Origin: Bacteroidales bacterium UBA4347
Lineage (GTDB): Bacteria; Bacteroidota; Bacteroidia; Bacteroidales; P3
Reading direction: 5' to 3'
Assembly: GCA_002394185.1 (NCBI GenBank)
Contig: DGTB01000020.1
Location: forward strand, 1-23,346
Length of the DNA stretch: 23,346 nt
Below are positions 7,397 through 13,825 of this stretch, one piece after another (positions within the stretch are counted from its first letter, which is position 1; each line of letters begins with the position of its first letter). Under the pieces are notes generated by a model, which saw nothing but the letters and a program-made list of their open reading frames with translations, ran no database searches and was not told the origin of the DNA. Position numbers and translations under genes: made by a program.

Positions 7397-7417
7397 ATTC
7401 TCAGTTTTCAATTCTCC
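7397..7417 (+). repeat. 7-bp periodic tract between tatA and tatC
   Basis: Three heptamers, attctca, gttttca and attctcc, fill most of the 33 bases between the tatA stop and the tatC start. The 13-base core gttttcaattctc recurs at 8414-8426 inside the signal peptide region of the gene at 8374. Confidence 0.65.
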
Positions 7418-7423
7418 TTTCGC

Positions 7424-8116
7424 TTGACCTTCTGGGACCACCTCGACGTTCTGCGCCGGCACATCTGGCGCATGCTTGTGGCCGCGCTGGTGGCCATGGT
7501 GGTCTGTTTCTGTTTCAAGTCGACCCTCTTCGACGTCGTCCTCCATCCCAAACCCGATTTCCTGCGGCTCATCAATGTCGACATCGCGCAGCAGTTCCTC
7601 ACCCACATGCGGGTGGCCCTGCTGGTGGGCTTGCTCCTCGTAGCCCCCTATCTCATTTACGAACTCTTCTCTTTCGTGGCCCCCGGCCTCTATGCCGCCG
7701 AACGGCGCCTGGCCGTGCGCGCCCTCCTCGGCGCCTGCCTGCTGTTCTATGGCGGCGTGGCGCTCAACTACTTCGTTATCTTCCCCTTCACGGTACGTTT
7801 CCTCGGCTCCTACCAGGTGAGCGGCGAGGTGCAGAACCTCATCTCCCTCACCTCCTATGTCGACCTCCTGCTGGTCATGAGCTTCGTTCTCGGCGTGGTC
7901 TTCGAGCTGCCGGTGCTCTGCTGGCTGCTGGCCAAGATGGGGCTCCTCAAGGCCAACACCATGGCCCGCTACCGGCGCCATGCCGTCGTGGCCATTGTCA
8001 TCGTCGGCGCCGTCATCACTCCCACCGGCGACCCCTTCACCCTCGCCCTGGTCTCCGTGCCCATCTACCTGCTCTACGAGCTTAGTATCCAGATAGTAAA
8101 ACGTGTGAATAGGTGA
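7424..8116 (+). CDS. tatC: Twin-arginine translocase subunit TatC, TTG start
   Basis: 230 aa, six hydrophobic segments, the receptor subunit of the Tat translocase. Recognisable TatC features are FWDHLDVLRRHIWRM at the N-terminus, LLVAPYLIYELFSFVAPGLYAAERR, FPFTVRFLGSY and VVFELPVLCWLLAKMGLL. The frame is the same as tatA and is open from the tatA stop at 7388-7390, but contains no ATG or GTG before the conserved region. TTG at 7424 lies exactly where family members start (M-T/S-FW-x-HL), so I take it as the start. The upstream ATT at 7397 is a poorer option. Last gene of the 2429-8116 run. Confidence 0.9.
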   Translation: MTFWDHLDVLRRHIWRMLVAALVAMVVCFCFKSTLFDVVLHPKPDFLRLINVDIAQQFLTHMRVALLVGLLLVAPYLIYELFSFVAPGLYAAERRLAVRALLGACLLFYGGVALNYFVIFPFTVRFLGSYQVSGEVQNLISLTSYVDLLLVMSFVLGVVFELPVLCWLLAKMGLLKANTMARYRRHAVVAIVIVGAVITPTGDPFTLALVSVPIYLLYELSIQIVKRVNR

Positions 8117-8135
8117 GAACGGCAAGCGCATACAA

Positions 8136-8338
8136 GCCCTGCAAGGGGCAACAGTCTTTAGCCGTGGGCGTAAGCCCACGGTCAACAAAAGGTTTGCGTT
8201 CTGGAGCCCCGAAGGGGCGACACATCGTTGCTGTATGGGGTGGCGCCCCTTCGGGGCTCGACACCTCTGCTCCTTTCCGTTCCGTGGGCTCACGCCCACG
8301 GCTAATATCTTTCGTCCCCTCGCGGGGAGTCTCACGTT
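8136..8338 (+). repeat. Composite palindromic repeat element, copy 1
   Basis: This intergenic stretch (gap 8117-8373) holds a series of palindromes in fixed order: CCGTGGGC-n4-GCCCACGG at 8162-8181, AGCCCCGAAGGGGCG at 8205-8219, its inverted partner CGCCCCTTCGGGGCT at 8244-8258, CCGTGGGC-n4-GCCCACGG at 8282-8301 and GTCCCCTCGCGGGGA at 8314-8328. The same order, in the same orientation, recurs at 9800-10015. No gene was recognised within it. Confidence 0.85.
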
Positions 8339-8373
8339 CCGTTTAATCAATAAATCGAAATCCCTGTCCAGTC

Positions 8374-8922
8374 ATGAAGAAATTCCTCCTCCTCGCAGTC
8401 GTTTCCATTTTCGGTTTTCAATTCTCAATTGCCCACGGCCAGTGCGCCGAAGCGCTGAAGGAGTATGCCGCGCGCTACCCCATGGCGGAACCTACCGACC
8501 TCTACAAGCTTGTGTTCCAGGACCTCTACGGCCCCGGACACCTGCTGGCCGACTCCGCCGCCGCCATGCGCTACCTCAGCCGCGAGGTGGCGCAGATGAG
8601 CGACACGGCCTATCCCGAGTACATGCGCAGCATCGACGACGGCCCCTTCCCGCTCTACGAATACACGCTCTGCGACAGCGCTTTCGTGCGGGTGAACCTT
8701 GTTTTGGTCAAACGTGGTGTGATTTCACTCCCGGAGCTCGTCTCCGCCGTCATGCGGAGCACCGAGGGCATGGTGACTCCTGATTCCAAGTTTGTTATGA
8801 GCCACAGCGCCGCCTTCAAGGCTGCCTGCGACCCCCACTACCGCATTGTCCGACGCGACATCTTCGAGCGCGAGTTCCGCAACCGTATCTCGCTCTCGCT
8901 CATCGTCGGCCCCGTCCATTAG
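8374..8922 (+). CDS. Secreted hypothetical protein; 3' end overlaps the opposing DUF6266 gene
   Basis: 182 aa. Residues 1-23 are a signal peptide (MKKFLLLAVV..., ending AHGQ), so the product is periplasmic or secreted. The mature part is soluble and shows a well-packed segment DLYKLVFQDLYGPGHLL with a following RYLSREV helix. I do not recognise a characterised family and propose no function. A 7-bp periodic tract (8407-8434) encodes part of the signal peptide. The last 198 bases (8725-8922) are read on the opposite strand as the C-terminus of the DUF6266 protein. GC-rich codon use with G/C third positions supports a real gene. The start ATG is preceded by the palindrome cluster; no clear promoter was found. 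Confidence 0.75.
   Translation: MKKFLLLAVVSIFGFQFSIAHGQCAEALKEYAARYPMAEPTDLYKLVFQDLYGPGHLLADSAAAMRYLSREVAQMSDTAYPEYMRSIDDGPFPLYEYTLCDSAFVRVNLVLVKRGVISLPELVSAVMRSTEGMVTPDSKFVMSHSAAFKAACDPHYRIVRRDIFEREFRNRISLSLIVGPVH
8407..8434 (+). repeat. 7-bp periodic tract inside signal-peptide coding region
   Basis: Four heptamers (attttcg, gttttca, attctca, attgccc) encode roughly residues 12-20 (IFGFQFSIA) of the signal peptide. The tract is lower in GC than the rest of the gene and shares a 13-base core with the tatA-tatC spacer at 7404-7416. Confidence 0.6.
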
Positions 8923-9543
8923 CATACCGATGTAGGTGCTCGCCGACGCACGGCCCACGTAGTCGGTCACGAAGCCATACAGATGCACCTCCTTGCCCTC
9001 CCAAAAGGCTGGGAGCATGATGCTTATACTCTTTCCGCGACGGGGCACCGAGCCCGACATCACGATTTCGTTCTCTTCCGGGCATATCGCCATCAGGCGC
9101 ACCTCGTCGTCGAATCCGGCCCTCATGTGCAGTGGGTTCTTCTCGAAGGCGAGGGTTACCTCGCGCCCCTCCACCGTCGGGGTGTCGAAGCCCACCGGCG
9201 CCACGGGACCGTCGCTGACCCTGAGGTTGGCATAGTCGACCACGAGGCGTCCCTCCTCCAGTGCGAAGCAGTCTTTGTTCTTGTGGTAGAAGTAGTTGCA
9301 GTCGGTCATGTGGGCTTCCAGCGCCTTCTCGCGCATGCCGTAGCGCAGGGCTGGGCGCAGGCTGCCGGCGAAGCGCACCGCCTGCTTGAAAAGGTCGCGG
9401 TTGCGCTGCTGCGCCTCCGTGCGCGGATTCTTGATGAACCGCGGCTTGGCGCGCAGGCACCATTGCCCGCGCCATTCGTAGCCGATGACCGTGCCCACCG
9501 AGCCCCGGTAGGCATCGTTGATACCAAATCTCTGTTTTGCCAT
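8725..9543 (-). CDS. DUF6266 family protein with an extended C-terminus
   Basis: 272 aa, starting at ATG 9543 (MAKQRFGINDAYRGSVGTVIGYEW..., the family's conserved N-terminus). A TTG six bases upstream is also in frame but is not needed. The family is widespread in Bacteroidota, has no known function and, from memory, usually ends around residue 205-215 soon after a motif like ASTYIG. Here that motif sits at residues 201-206, and another 66 residues continue antisense to the 3' end of the neighbouring gene. The tail is acidic and low-complexity (DDERERDT, LEDVASDN), which suggests read-through after loss of an ancestral stop rather than a real domain. Family call is good; the reality of the tail is uncertain. 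Confidence 0.8.
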   Translation of the reverse strand: MAKQRFGINDAYRGSVGTVIGYEWRGQWCLRAKPRFIKNPRTEAQQRNRDLFKQAVRFAGSLRPALRYGMREKALEAHMTDCNYFYHKNKDCFALEEGRLVVDYANLRVSDGPVAPVGFDTPTVEGREVTLAFEKNPLHMRAGFDDEVRLMAICPEENEIVMSGSVPRRGKSISIMLPAFWEGKEVHLYGFVTDYVGRASASTYIGMLMDGADDERERDTVAELALEDVASDNAVVGVAGSLEGGAVAHNKLGIRSHHALGAPHDGGDELRE

Positions 9544-9657
9544 ACGCAAAAATGTTTTAATGGGGTTAATAATCTAAGGTAATTACGCCGCAATGACGAT
9601 AATATTGCCCCAGATGAAAATTTTTTTATAACCTGTTGATAATCTTACCAAATACTT

Positions 9658-9732
9658 ATCATCACCTACCATCGTAGGGGATAGGTAGCAGATGGGTAGG
9701 AGATAGGTAGGAGTTGAGTAGGAGTTGGTAGT
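9658..9732. repeat. 11-bp tandem minisatellite, copy 2 (inverted relative to 2145-2219)
   Basis: In reverse complement this block matches 2145-2219 almost base for base over about 72 positions, with the same 11-bp unit (aNctcctacNc) and the same terminal hairpin arm. It lies in the 9544-10101 gene-free stretch between the DUF6266 and alkaline phosphatase genes. Confidence 0.85.
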
Positions 9733-9799
9733 ATTTGGATATTGGTTTTGAGGTTGTTACAGGGGTGGTTTTTGGGGTGTGGAATGAGTGTTTGAAGCC

Positions 9800-10015
9800 A
9801 CGGAGTGGCGATAGTTAGTAGCCGTGGGCGTCAGCCCACGGTAGTTGGGTGGGCGATATGCCGAGCCCCAACGGGGCGGCAGATGCTGAGGGGACTAAGT
9901 ACCGCTCTTTCAGGGCTTAGGGTGAGGGTGGCCGCTTGGTCCGTGGGTTGACACCCACGGTTATAGACTTCCGTCCCCTGCGGGGACTTACCGGGCTTCT
10001 GCCTGTTGCCGTGGG
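9800..10015 (+). repeat. Composite palindromic repeat element, copy 2
   Basis: Palindromes in the same order and orientation as copy 1: CCGTGGGC-n4-GCCCACGG at 9822-9841, GAGCCCCAACGGGGC at 9863-9877, CCGTGGGT-n4-ACCCACGG at 9941-9960 and GTCCCCTGCGGGGAC at 9973-9987. Spacers between palindromes differ from copy 1. The remainder of the 9544-10101 gap holds the minisatellite and a promoter; no gene was recognised. Confidence 0.85.
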
Positions 10016-10057
10016 CAGAATTATTTGCGGTTTCGTTGTTTTTCGGATTTTTTTTCG

Positions 10058-10065
10058 TATTTTTG
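10058..10065 (+). promoter_or_regulatory. Promoter for alkaline phosphatase-atoE (TATTTTTG with upstream TTG)
   Basis: TATTTTTG fits the Bacteroidota TAnnTTTG -7 box, and a TTG at 10036-10038 lies 19 bases upstream where the -33 element is expected. The ATG follows 36 bases after the box, leaving a leader of about 30 bases that is A/T-rich. Confidence 0.7.
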
Positions 10066-10101
10066 CAGTCTATTTAATGAATATATATAAATTGTTAAGA
10101 T

Positions 10102-11262
10102 ATGAAAATTAGACGTATAGCGATGTTGATGCTGCTGCCGGGGGTGTTGCTGCTCTCGGGATGTGTGGAAATGGCGGCCTTGGCGCTCGAGGCCGAGGCG
10201 CAGGAGCGCGAGGCTGAGCAGCAGGCCCAGGAGGCCGAGGAGGAGAGTGTGCCGATGCCGCAGAATGTCATTCTTGTCATCGGCGACGGCATGGGTGTGC
10301 CGCAGGTTTATGCCTCGGTGGTGGCCGCCATGGGCAACAATTCGGCCTTCCTGCGTTTCCCCTACAGCGGTTTTTCGCGCACCTACTCGCGCAACAAGTA
10401 CCGCACCGACTCCGCCGCCGGCGGCACGGCGTTGACCACGGGCCACAAGGTGGACAACTACCACGTCAACTGGGGTCCCGACTCGGCCCGCTATGCGACC
10501 ATCTTCGACGATGCCAAGCGTGCCGGCATGAGCACGGGTTTTGTGGTTACCAGCAGTGTACTGGACGCCACGCCCGCCGCCACCTACGGCCATGTGCCCT
10601 ACCGTAAGATGTTCGACACGCTGAGTCTGCAGATGGCTCAGTGCCAGCATGATGTGATGATTGGCGGCGGCCGCAAATATTTCTTTACGCAGAATCGCAA
10701 AGACGGCCTCGCCCCGCTGGATACCCTGGCGCGTCGCGGATACACGGTGGTCAACACACTTGACAGCATGAACCGCTTCGGCGGCGAGAAGCTGGTGGCG
10801 CTGCTCTACGAGGGCGACCCGCTGACGGCTCCCGCGCGCGGCGACGTGCTGACGCAGGGTGCCAAGAAGGCCATCGCCATGCTCAGCCGCAACGACAAAG
10901 GCTTTGCCTTGATGATTGAGGGCTCGCAGATCGACTGGGCCTGCCACAACAACGACTCGGCCTATATGCGTGCCGAATTGGCCGACTTCGAGAAGATGCT
11001 GCATGCCGTGCTCGACTATGCGCAGCGCGACGGCCAGACCCTCGTCGTCGTCACCGCCGACCACGAGACCGGCGGTGTCACCCTCCCCGACGGCGACATC
11101 GAGAAGGGGCAGAACGACGTGCGCTACCTCTGGGGCAGCCACACGGGCTGCATGGTGCCCGTTTTCGCCGTGGGTCCCGGTGCGCAGTATTTCTCCGGCA
11201 TTCAGGAGAATATCGACATTCCTGAGAAGATTCGGTGGCTGATGGGAATCGGAAATATGTAA
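10102..11262 (+). CDS. Lipoprotein alkaline phosphatase (PhoA family)
   Basis: 386 aa phosphomonoesterase expected at the cell envelope, releasing phosphate from organic esters. The lipobox LLSGC puts the lipidated Cys at 21, followed by a Glu/Gln/Ala-rich tether (residues 28-49). Active-site parts are complete: metal ligand Asp62 (IGDGMG), nucleophile Ser104 in TDSAAGGTA, a DATPAATYGHVPYR block with the usual Asp, Thr and Arg, EGSQIDWACHNND with Glu, Asp and His ligands, TADHETGG with Asp-His, and GSHTG with the last His. It is somewhat shorter than E. coli PhoA (471 residues), as in other Bacteroidota. It has its own promoter at 10058 and is followed after 14 bases by atoE, so the two are probably co-transcribed. 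No Pho box was recognised. Confidence 0.93.
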   Translation: MKIRRIAMLMLLPGVLLLSGCVEMAALALEAEAQEREAEQQAQEAEEESVPMPQNVILVIGDGMGVPQVYASVVAAMGNNSAFLRFPYSGFSRTYSRNKYRTDSAAGGTALTTGHKVDNYHVNWGPDSARYATIFDDAKRAGMSTGFVVTSSVLDATPAATYGHVPYRKMFDTLSLQMAQCQHDVMIGGGRKYFFTQNRKDGLAPLDTLARRGYTVVNTLDSMNRFGGEKLVALLYEGDPLTAPARGDVLTQGAKKAIAMLSRNDKGFALMIEGSQIDWACHNNDSAYMRAELADFEKMLHAVLDYAQRDGQTLVVVTADHETGGVTLPDGDIEKGQNDVRYLWGSHTGCMVPVFAVGPGAQYFSGIQENIDIPEKIRWLMGIGNM

Positions 11263-11276
11263 ATGAAGAATAAAGA

Positions 11277-12626
11277 ATGATCAAATTCTGTGTACGACTG
11301 GTGCAACGGTGGCTTCCCGAGCCGTTCATCTTTGCTATTCTATTGACTTTTGCGGCGGCCATTCTGGCCATGCCTATCTGCCGCCAGACCCCCCTGGAGG
11401 TGGTCGAGAACTGGGGCGGGGGAGTGTGGAACCTGCTGGCCTTCGCCATGCAGATGGCGTTGGTGCTGGTGTGCGGCAGCACGCTGGCGGCGGCGCCGAG
11501 CGTGAAACGGGGCATCTCGGCCCTGGCGCGCATCCCCAAGAGCCCCGCGGGGGCCATCGCCCTGGTCACCGTCATCTCGGCCCTGGCCTGCTGGCTCAAC
11601 TGGGGTTTCGGCCTCATCGTGGGTGTCATTTTCGCCAAGGAGATTGCCCGGCAGATGGCGGGCGTCGACTATCGCTTGCTCATCGCCTCGGCCTATAGCG
11701 GCTTCGTGGTGTGGCATGCCGGCTTGTCGGGTTCCATCCCGCTGACTATGGCTACGCCCGGCGAGGCTCTGGCCAAGGCCACCAATGGCGCCCTGACGGC
11801 CCCGGTGCCCGTGAGCCAGACCATCCTGGACCCGCACAACCTCGTCATGGTGCTGCTGGTCATTGTGGCCATTACCGTGGCCAACACGTTGATGCACCCC
11901 AAGAAAGGGGCTGTGGTGGTGGATCCGGCGCTGCTGGAGGATGCGCCGGAAGTTCCGGAAAAACCGGAATCTCCGGAGAAGAGGACCCCGGCGCAGCGCA
12001 TGGAGCACAGCCGCGTGCTGTCGTGGGCCATCGCGTTGATGCTGGTGGCCTACCTGGTGGTGAAGCTGGTGTTCCGCGGGGCTACGCTCGACCTGGGCAT
12101 CGTCATCATGATCTTCCTGGCCCTGGGCCTGATGCTGCACGGCACGCCGCTGGCCTACGTCCGCGCCTTCGGCAAGGCCGCCACGGGCGCGAGCGGCATC
12201 ATCCTGCAGTTCCCTTTCTATGCGGGCATCATGGGCATCATTACCGGCGTGGGTGAGAGCGGCATCTGCATGGGTACCGTCATTGCCGACGGCTGCATCC
12301 GTATCAGCAATCCCACCACCTATCCGCTGCTGACCTTCCTCTGCGCGGCGTTGCTGAACATGTTTGTGCCTTCGGGCGGCGGCCATTGGGCCATCCAGGC
12401 CCCCATCATGTTCACCGCCGGAGCCGACCTGGGAGTGGATCCGGGCCTGACGGGCACCGCCATTGCCTGGGGCGACGCATGGACCAACCTCATACAGCCC
12501 TTCTGGGCGTTGCCGGCGTTGGCCATTGCCAAGCTCTCGGCACGCGACATCATGGGCTACTGCCTGGTGGACCTCCTCATCACGGGGGTCATCATCTGCG
12601 GAGGGCTGGTGGTCTGGGCGCTGTGA
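11277..12626 (+). CDS. atoE: AtoE family short-chain fatty acid transporter
   Basis: 449 aa, close in length to E. coli AtoE (440). Polytopic inner-membrane carrier expected to move short-chain fatty acids such as butyrate or acetoacetate. Strong family matches along its whole length include RWLPEPFIFAILLTF, WNLLAFAMQMALVLV, NWGFGLIVGVIFAKEIAR, LQFPFYAGI, VPSGGGHWAIQAP and QPFWALPALAIAKLSARDIMGYC. The central cytoplasmic loop carries a Pro/Glu linker (PEVPEKPESPEK) made of four 9-bp CCGGAA repeats at 11946-11981. It lies 14 bases after the alkaline phosphatase gene. There is no obvious metabolic link between the two. In a fermentative gut anaerobe export of acids is as likely as uptake (inference). 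Confidence 0.93.
   Translation: MIKFCVRLVQRWLPEPFIFAILLTFAAAILAMPICRQTPLEVVENWGGGVWNLLAFAMQMALVLVCGSTLAAAPSVKRGISALARIPKSPAGAIALVTVISALACWLNWGFGLIVGVIFAKEIARQMAGVDYRLLIASAYSGFVVWHAGLSGSIPLTMATPGEALAKATNGALTAPVPVSQTILDPHNLVMVLLVIVAITVANTLMHPKKGAVVVDPALLEDAPEVPEKPESPEKRTPAQRMEHSRVLSWAIALMLVAYLVVKLVFRGATLDLGIVIMIFLALGLMLHGTPLAYVRAFGKAATGASGIILQFPFYAGIMGIITGVGESGICMGTVIADGCIRISNPTTYPLLTFLCAALLNMFVPSGGGHWAIQAPIMFTAGADLGVDPGLTGTAIAWGDAWTNLIQPFWALPALAIAKLSARDIMGYCLVDLLITGVIICGGLVVWAL
11946..11981 (+). repeat. In-frame 9-bp CCGGAA repeat in atoE
   Basis: Four 9-bp units (ccggaagtt, ccggaaaaa, ccggaatct, ccggagaag) encode PEV-PEK-PES-PEK in a predicted loop. Because the unit is a multiple of three, copy-number change would keep the frame. 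Confidence 0.8.
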
Positions 12627-12629
12627 CAG

Positions 12630-12700
12630 TTATGAGTTACGAGTTATGAGTTAAGAGTTAATTGAGAGGGGATTTCAATTTTCATTTTTCATTATTCAAA
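12630..12700 (+). repeat. Two 7-bp periodic tracts between atoE and apt
   Basis: The 81-base gap is almost wholly built of heptamers: tatgagt, tacgagt, tatgagt, taagagt from about 12634, then atttcaa, ttttcat, ttttcat, tattcaa from about 12672. No hairpin terminator or clear promoter box was seen, so apt may be co-transcribed with atoE. Confidence 0.7.
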
Positions 12701-12707
12701 TCAAGAA

Positions 12708-13271
12708 ATGTTCGAGAACGTCATTAAACACTATCCTGATTTCCCCAAGCCGGGAATCGACTTCATCGATGTGCTGCCCTTCCTGCAGGACAAGGAGGCC
12801 TTTGCCGCCGCCGTTGCCGAGATCGACCGCCTGTCGACGGCGCCCAATGTGGCCACCGTCGAGGCCCGCGGGTTCCTCTTTGCGGCGCCGCTGCTGTCGG
12901 TGAGCGACCATGTGAAGACCATTGTGCCCTTCCGCAAGAAGGGCAAGCTGCCCCATGCCGAGGGCGACCTGGTGAGGGTGGAAATCATGAAGGAATACGG
13001 TAGCGACGAGCTCTTCTACCGTCTGAGCGACTTCGCGGCATGCAGGGTGAATGGCGATTGTGTCGACGTAACCCTCTTCGACGACCTGCTGGCTACCGGC
13101 GGCACCGTCAAGGGCATAGTGGATTCGCTGCAGCAGCAGACCATCGGGGGGCGCAGGATTCGCATCAAGGAGTTCATCTTCCTGGTGGAACTGCCCGCTT
13201 TGGGCGGCCGCAGAATACTTGAGACGGTGGCCCCGGTGCACTCGCTGCTGAGTCTCGAAGGGGTGGAGTAG
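12708..13271 (+). CDS. apt: Adenine phosphoribosyltransferase-like enzyme
   Basis: 187 aa purine-salvage type I phosphoribosyltransferase; predicted to make AMP from adenine and PRPP in the cytoplasm. Family signatures are PDFPKPGIDF at the N-terminus (usually PDFPxPGIxF), VATVEARGFLFAAPL near residues 48-62, VPFRKKGKLP near 74-83 and the PRPP loop VTLFDDLLATGGTVKG near 121-136. Length fits Apt (about 170-185). Some core positions differ from common Apt enzymes: FIDVLPF in place of FRDITPL, and YGSDELFYR in place of the usual YGTDxLEIH. A paralogue with another base preference is therefore possible. The ATG at 12708 fits the family N-terminus. The opposing DUF456 gene ends four bases beyond its stop. 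Confidence 0.82.
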   Translation: MFENVIKHYPDFPKPGIDFIDVLPFLQDKEAFAAAVAEIDRLSTAPNVATVEARGFLFAAPLLSVSDHVKTIVPFRKKGKLPHAEGDLVRVEIMKEYGSDELFYRLSDFAACRVNGDCVDVTLFDDLLATGGTVKGIVDSLQQQTIGGRRIRIKEFIFLVELPALGGRRILETVAPVHSLLSLEGVE

Positions 13272-13274
13272 TTT

Positions 13275-13766
13275 TTACACCATGGCCACGATGACCACGA
13301 TGAGGAGGGTGATGCAATAGACCACCTTGAGGAGGGTGCCGGTGAGGAAGCCGATGAAGGCGCCGACGCCCGCGCGGAAGGCAGGCTGGAAGTCCTGCTG
13401 CTTGATGTATTCGCCCACGAGGGCGCCGACGAAGGGCCAGAAGACCATGCCCAGCAGGCCCGTGGGGCCGAAAGGAAGGCCGAAGAAGGAGACGATGAGG
13501 CCGATGTTGCAGCCCCAGATGCCATATTTGCTGCCTCCGAAACGCTTGGTGGAGATGGCGGGAATGACGTAGTCAAGCACCGTGATGAAGACGGCCACGG
13601 CAGCGGTGACGATGAGCAGCGTGGGGGTGTTGGCCACCCAGGGGGTGAAGCCCGCCAGGAGGAGTCCGACCCAGCTGATGGGAGGTCCCGGCAGACCGGG
13701 GGCGACGGAACCGATGATACCTACCACGAGGCAGACGAAGGCCATGATGATGAGAAAGACGTTCAT
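13275..13766 (-). CDS. DUF456 domain membrane protein
   Basis: 163 aa, almost entirely hydrophobic, with four to five predicted membrane segments. Family-like features are GIIGSVAPGLPGPPISWVGLLLAG at the N-terminus and a Gly-rich middle (FGLPFGPTGLLGMVFWPFVGALVGEY), as in the DUF456 family, which has no known function. It converges on apt with three bases between the stop codons. Upstream lies the GNAT-HD gene, 59 bases away, with a GCCGGC palindrome in the gap. ATG at 13766 gives MNVFLIIMAFVCLVVG, a plausible first membrane segment. Confidence 0.85.
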   Translation of the reverse strand: MNVFLIIMAFVCLVVGIIGSVAPGLPGPPISWVGLLLAGFTPWVANTPTLLIVTAAVAVFITVLDYVIPAISTKRFGGSKYGIWGCNIGLIVSFFGLPFGPTGLLGMVFWPFVGALVGEYIKQQDFQPAFRAGVGAFIGFLTGTLLKVVYCITLLIVVIVAMV

Positions 13767-13796
13767 TTTTGTTTAAGGTTTAATGTTTAAGGGATG

Positions 13797-13818
13797 GAGC
13801 GCCGGCGTCTCGCCGGCA
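13797..13818. repeat. GCCGGC-GTCTC-GCCGGC palindromic repeat, intergenic copy
   Basis: GCCGGC at 13801-13806 and 13812-13817 flank GTCTC; a T-run follows on the plus strand. The 22 bases 13797-13818 up to the final A are identical to 18744-18765 inside the aminotransferase gene, and a variant is at 21169-21185. Confidence 0.8.
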
Positions 13819-13825
13819 TGTTTTT

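Noticed and set aside
9544..10101. A small RNA or gene within the 558-base spacer
   Set aside because: Only repeats, palindromes and one promoter could be recognised; no coding frame with a start and sensible composition, and no known RNA family was seen.
11340..12386. His/Gln-rich minus-strand open frame opposite atoE
   Set aside because: Antisense artefact; atoE matches its family along the full length.
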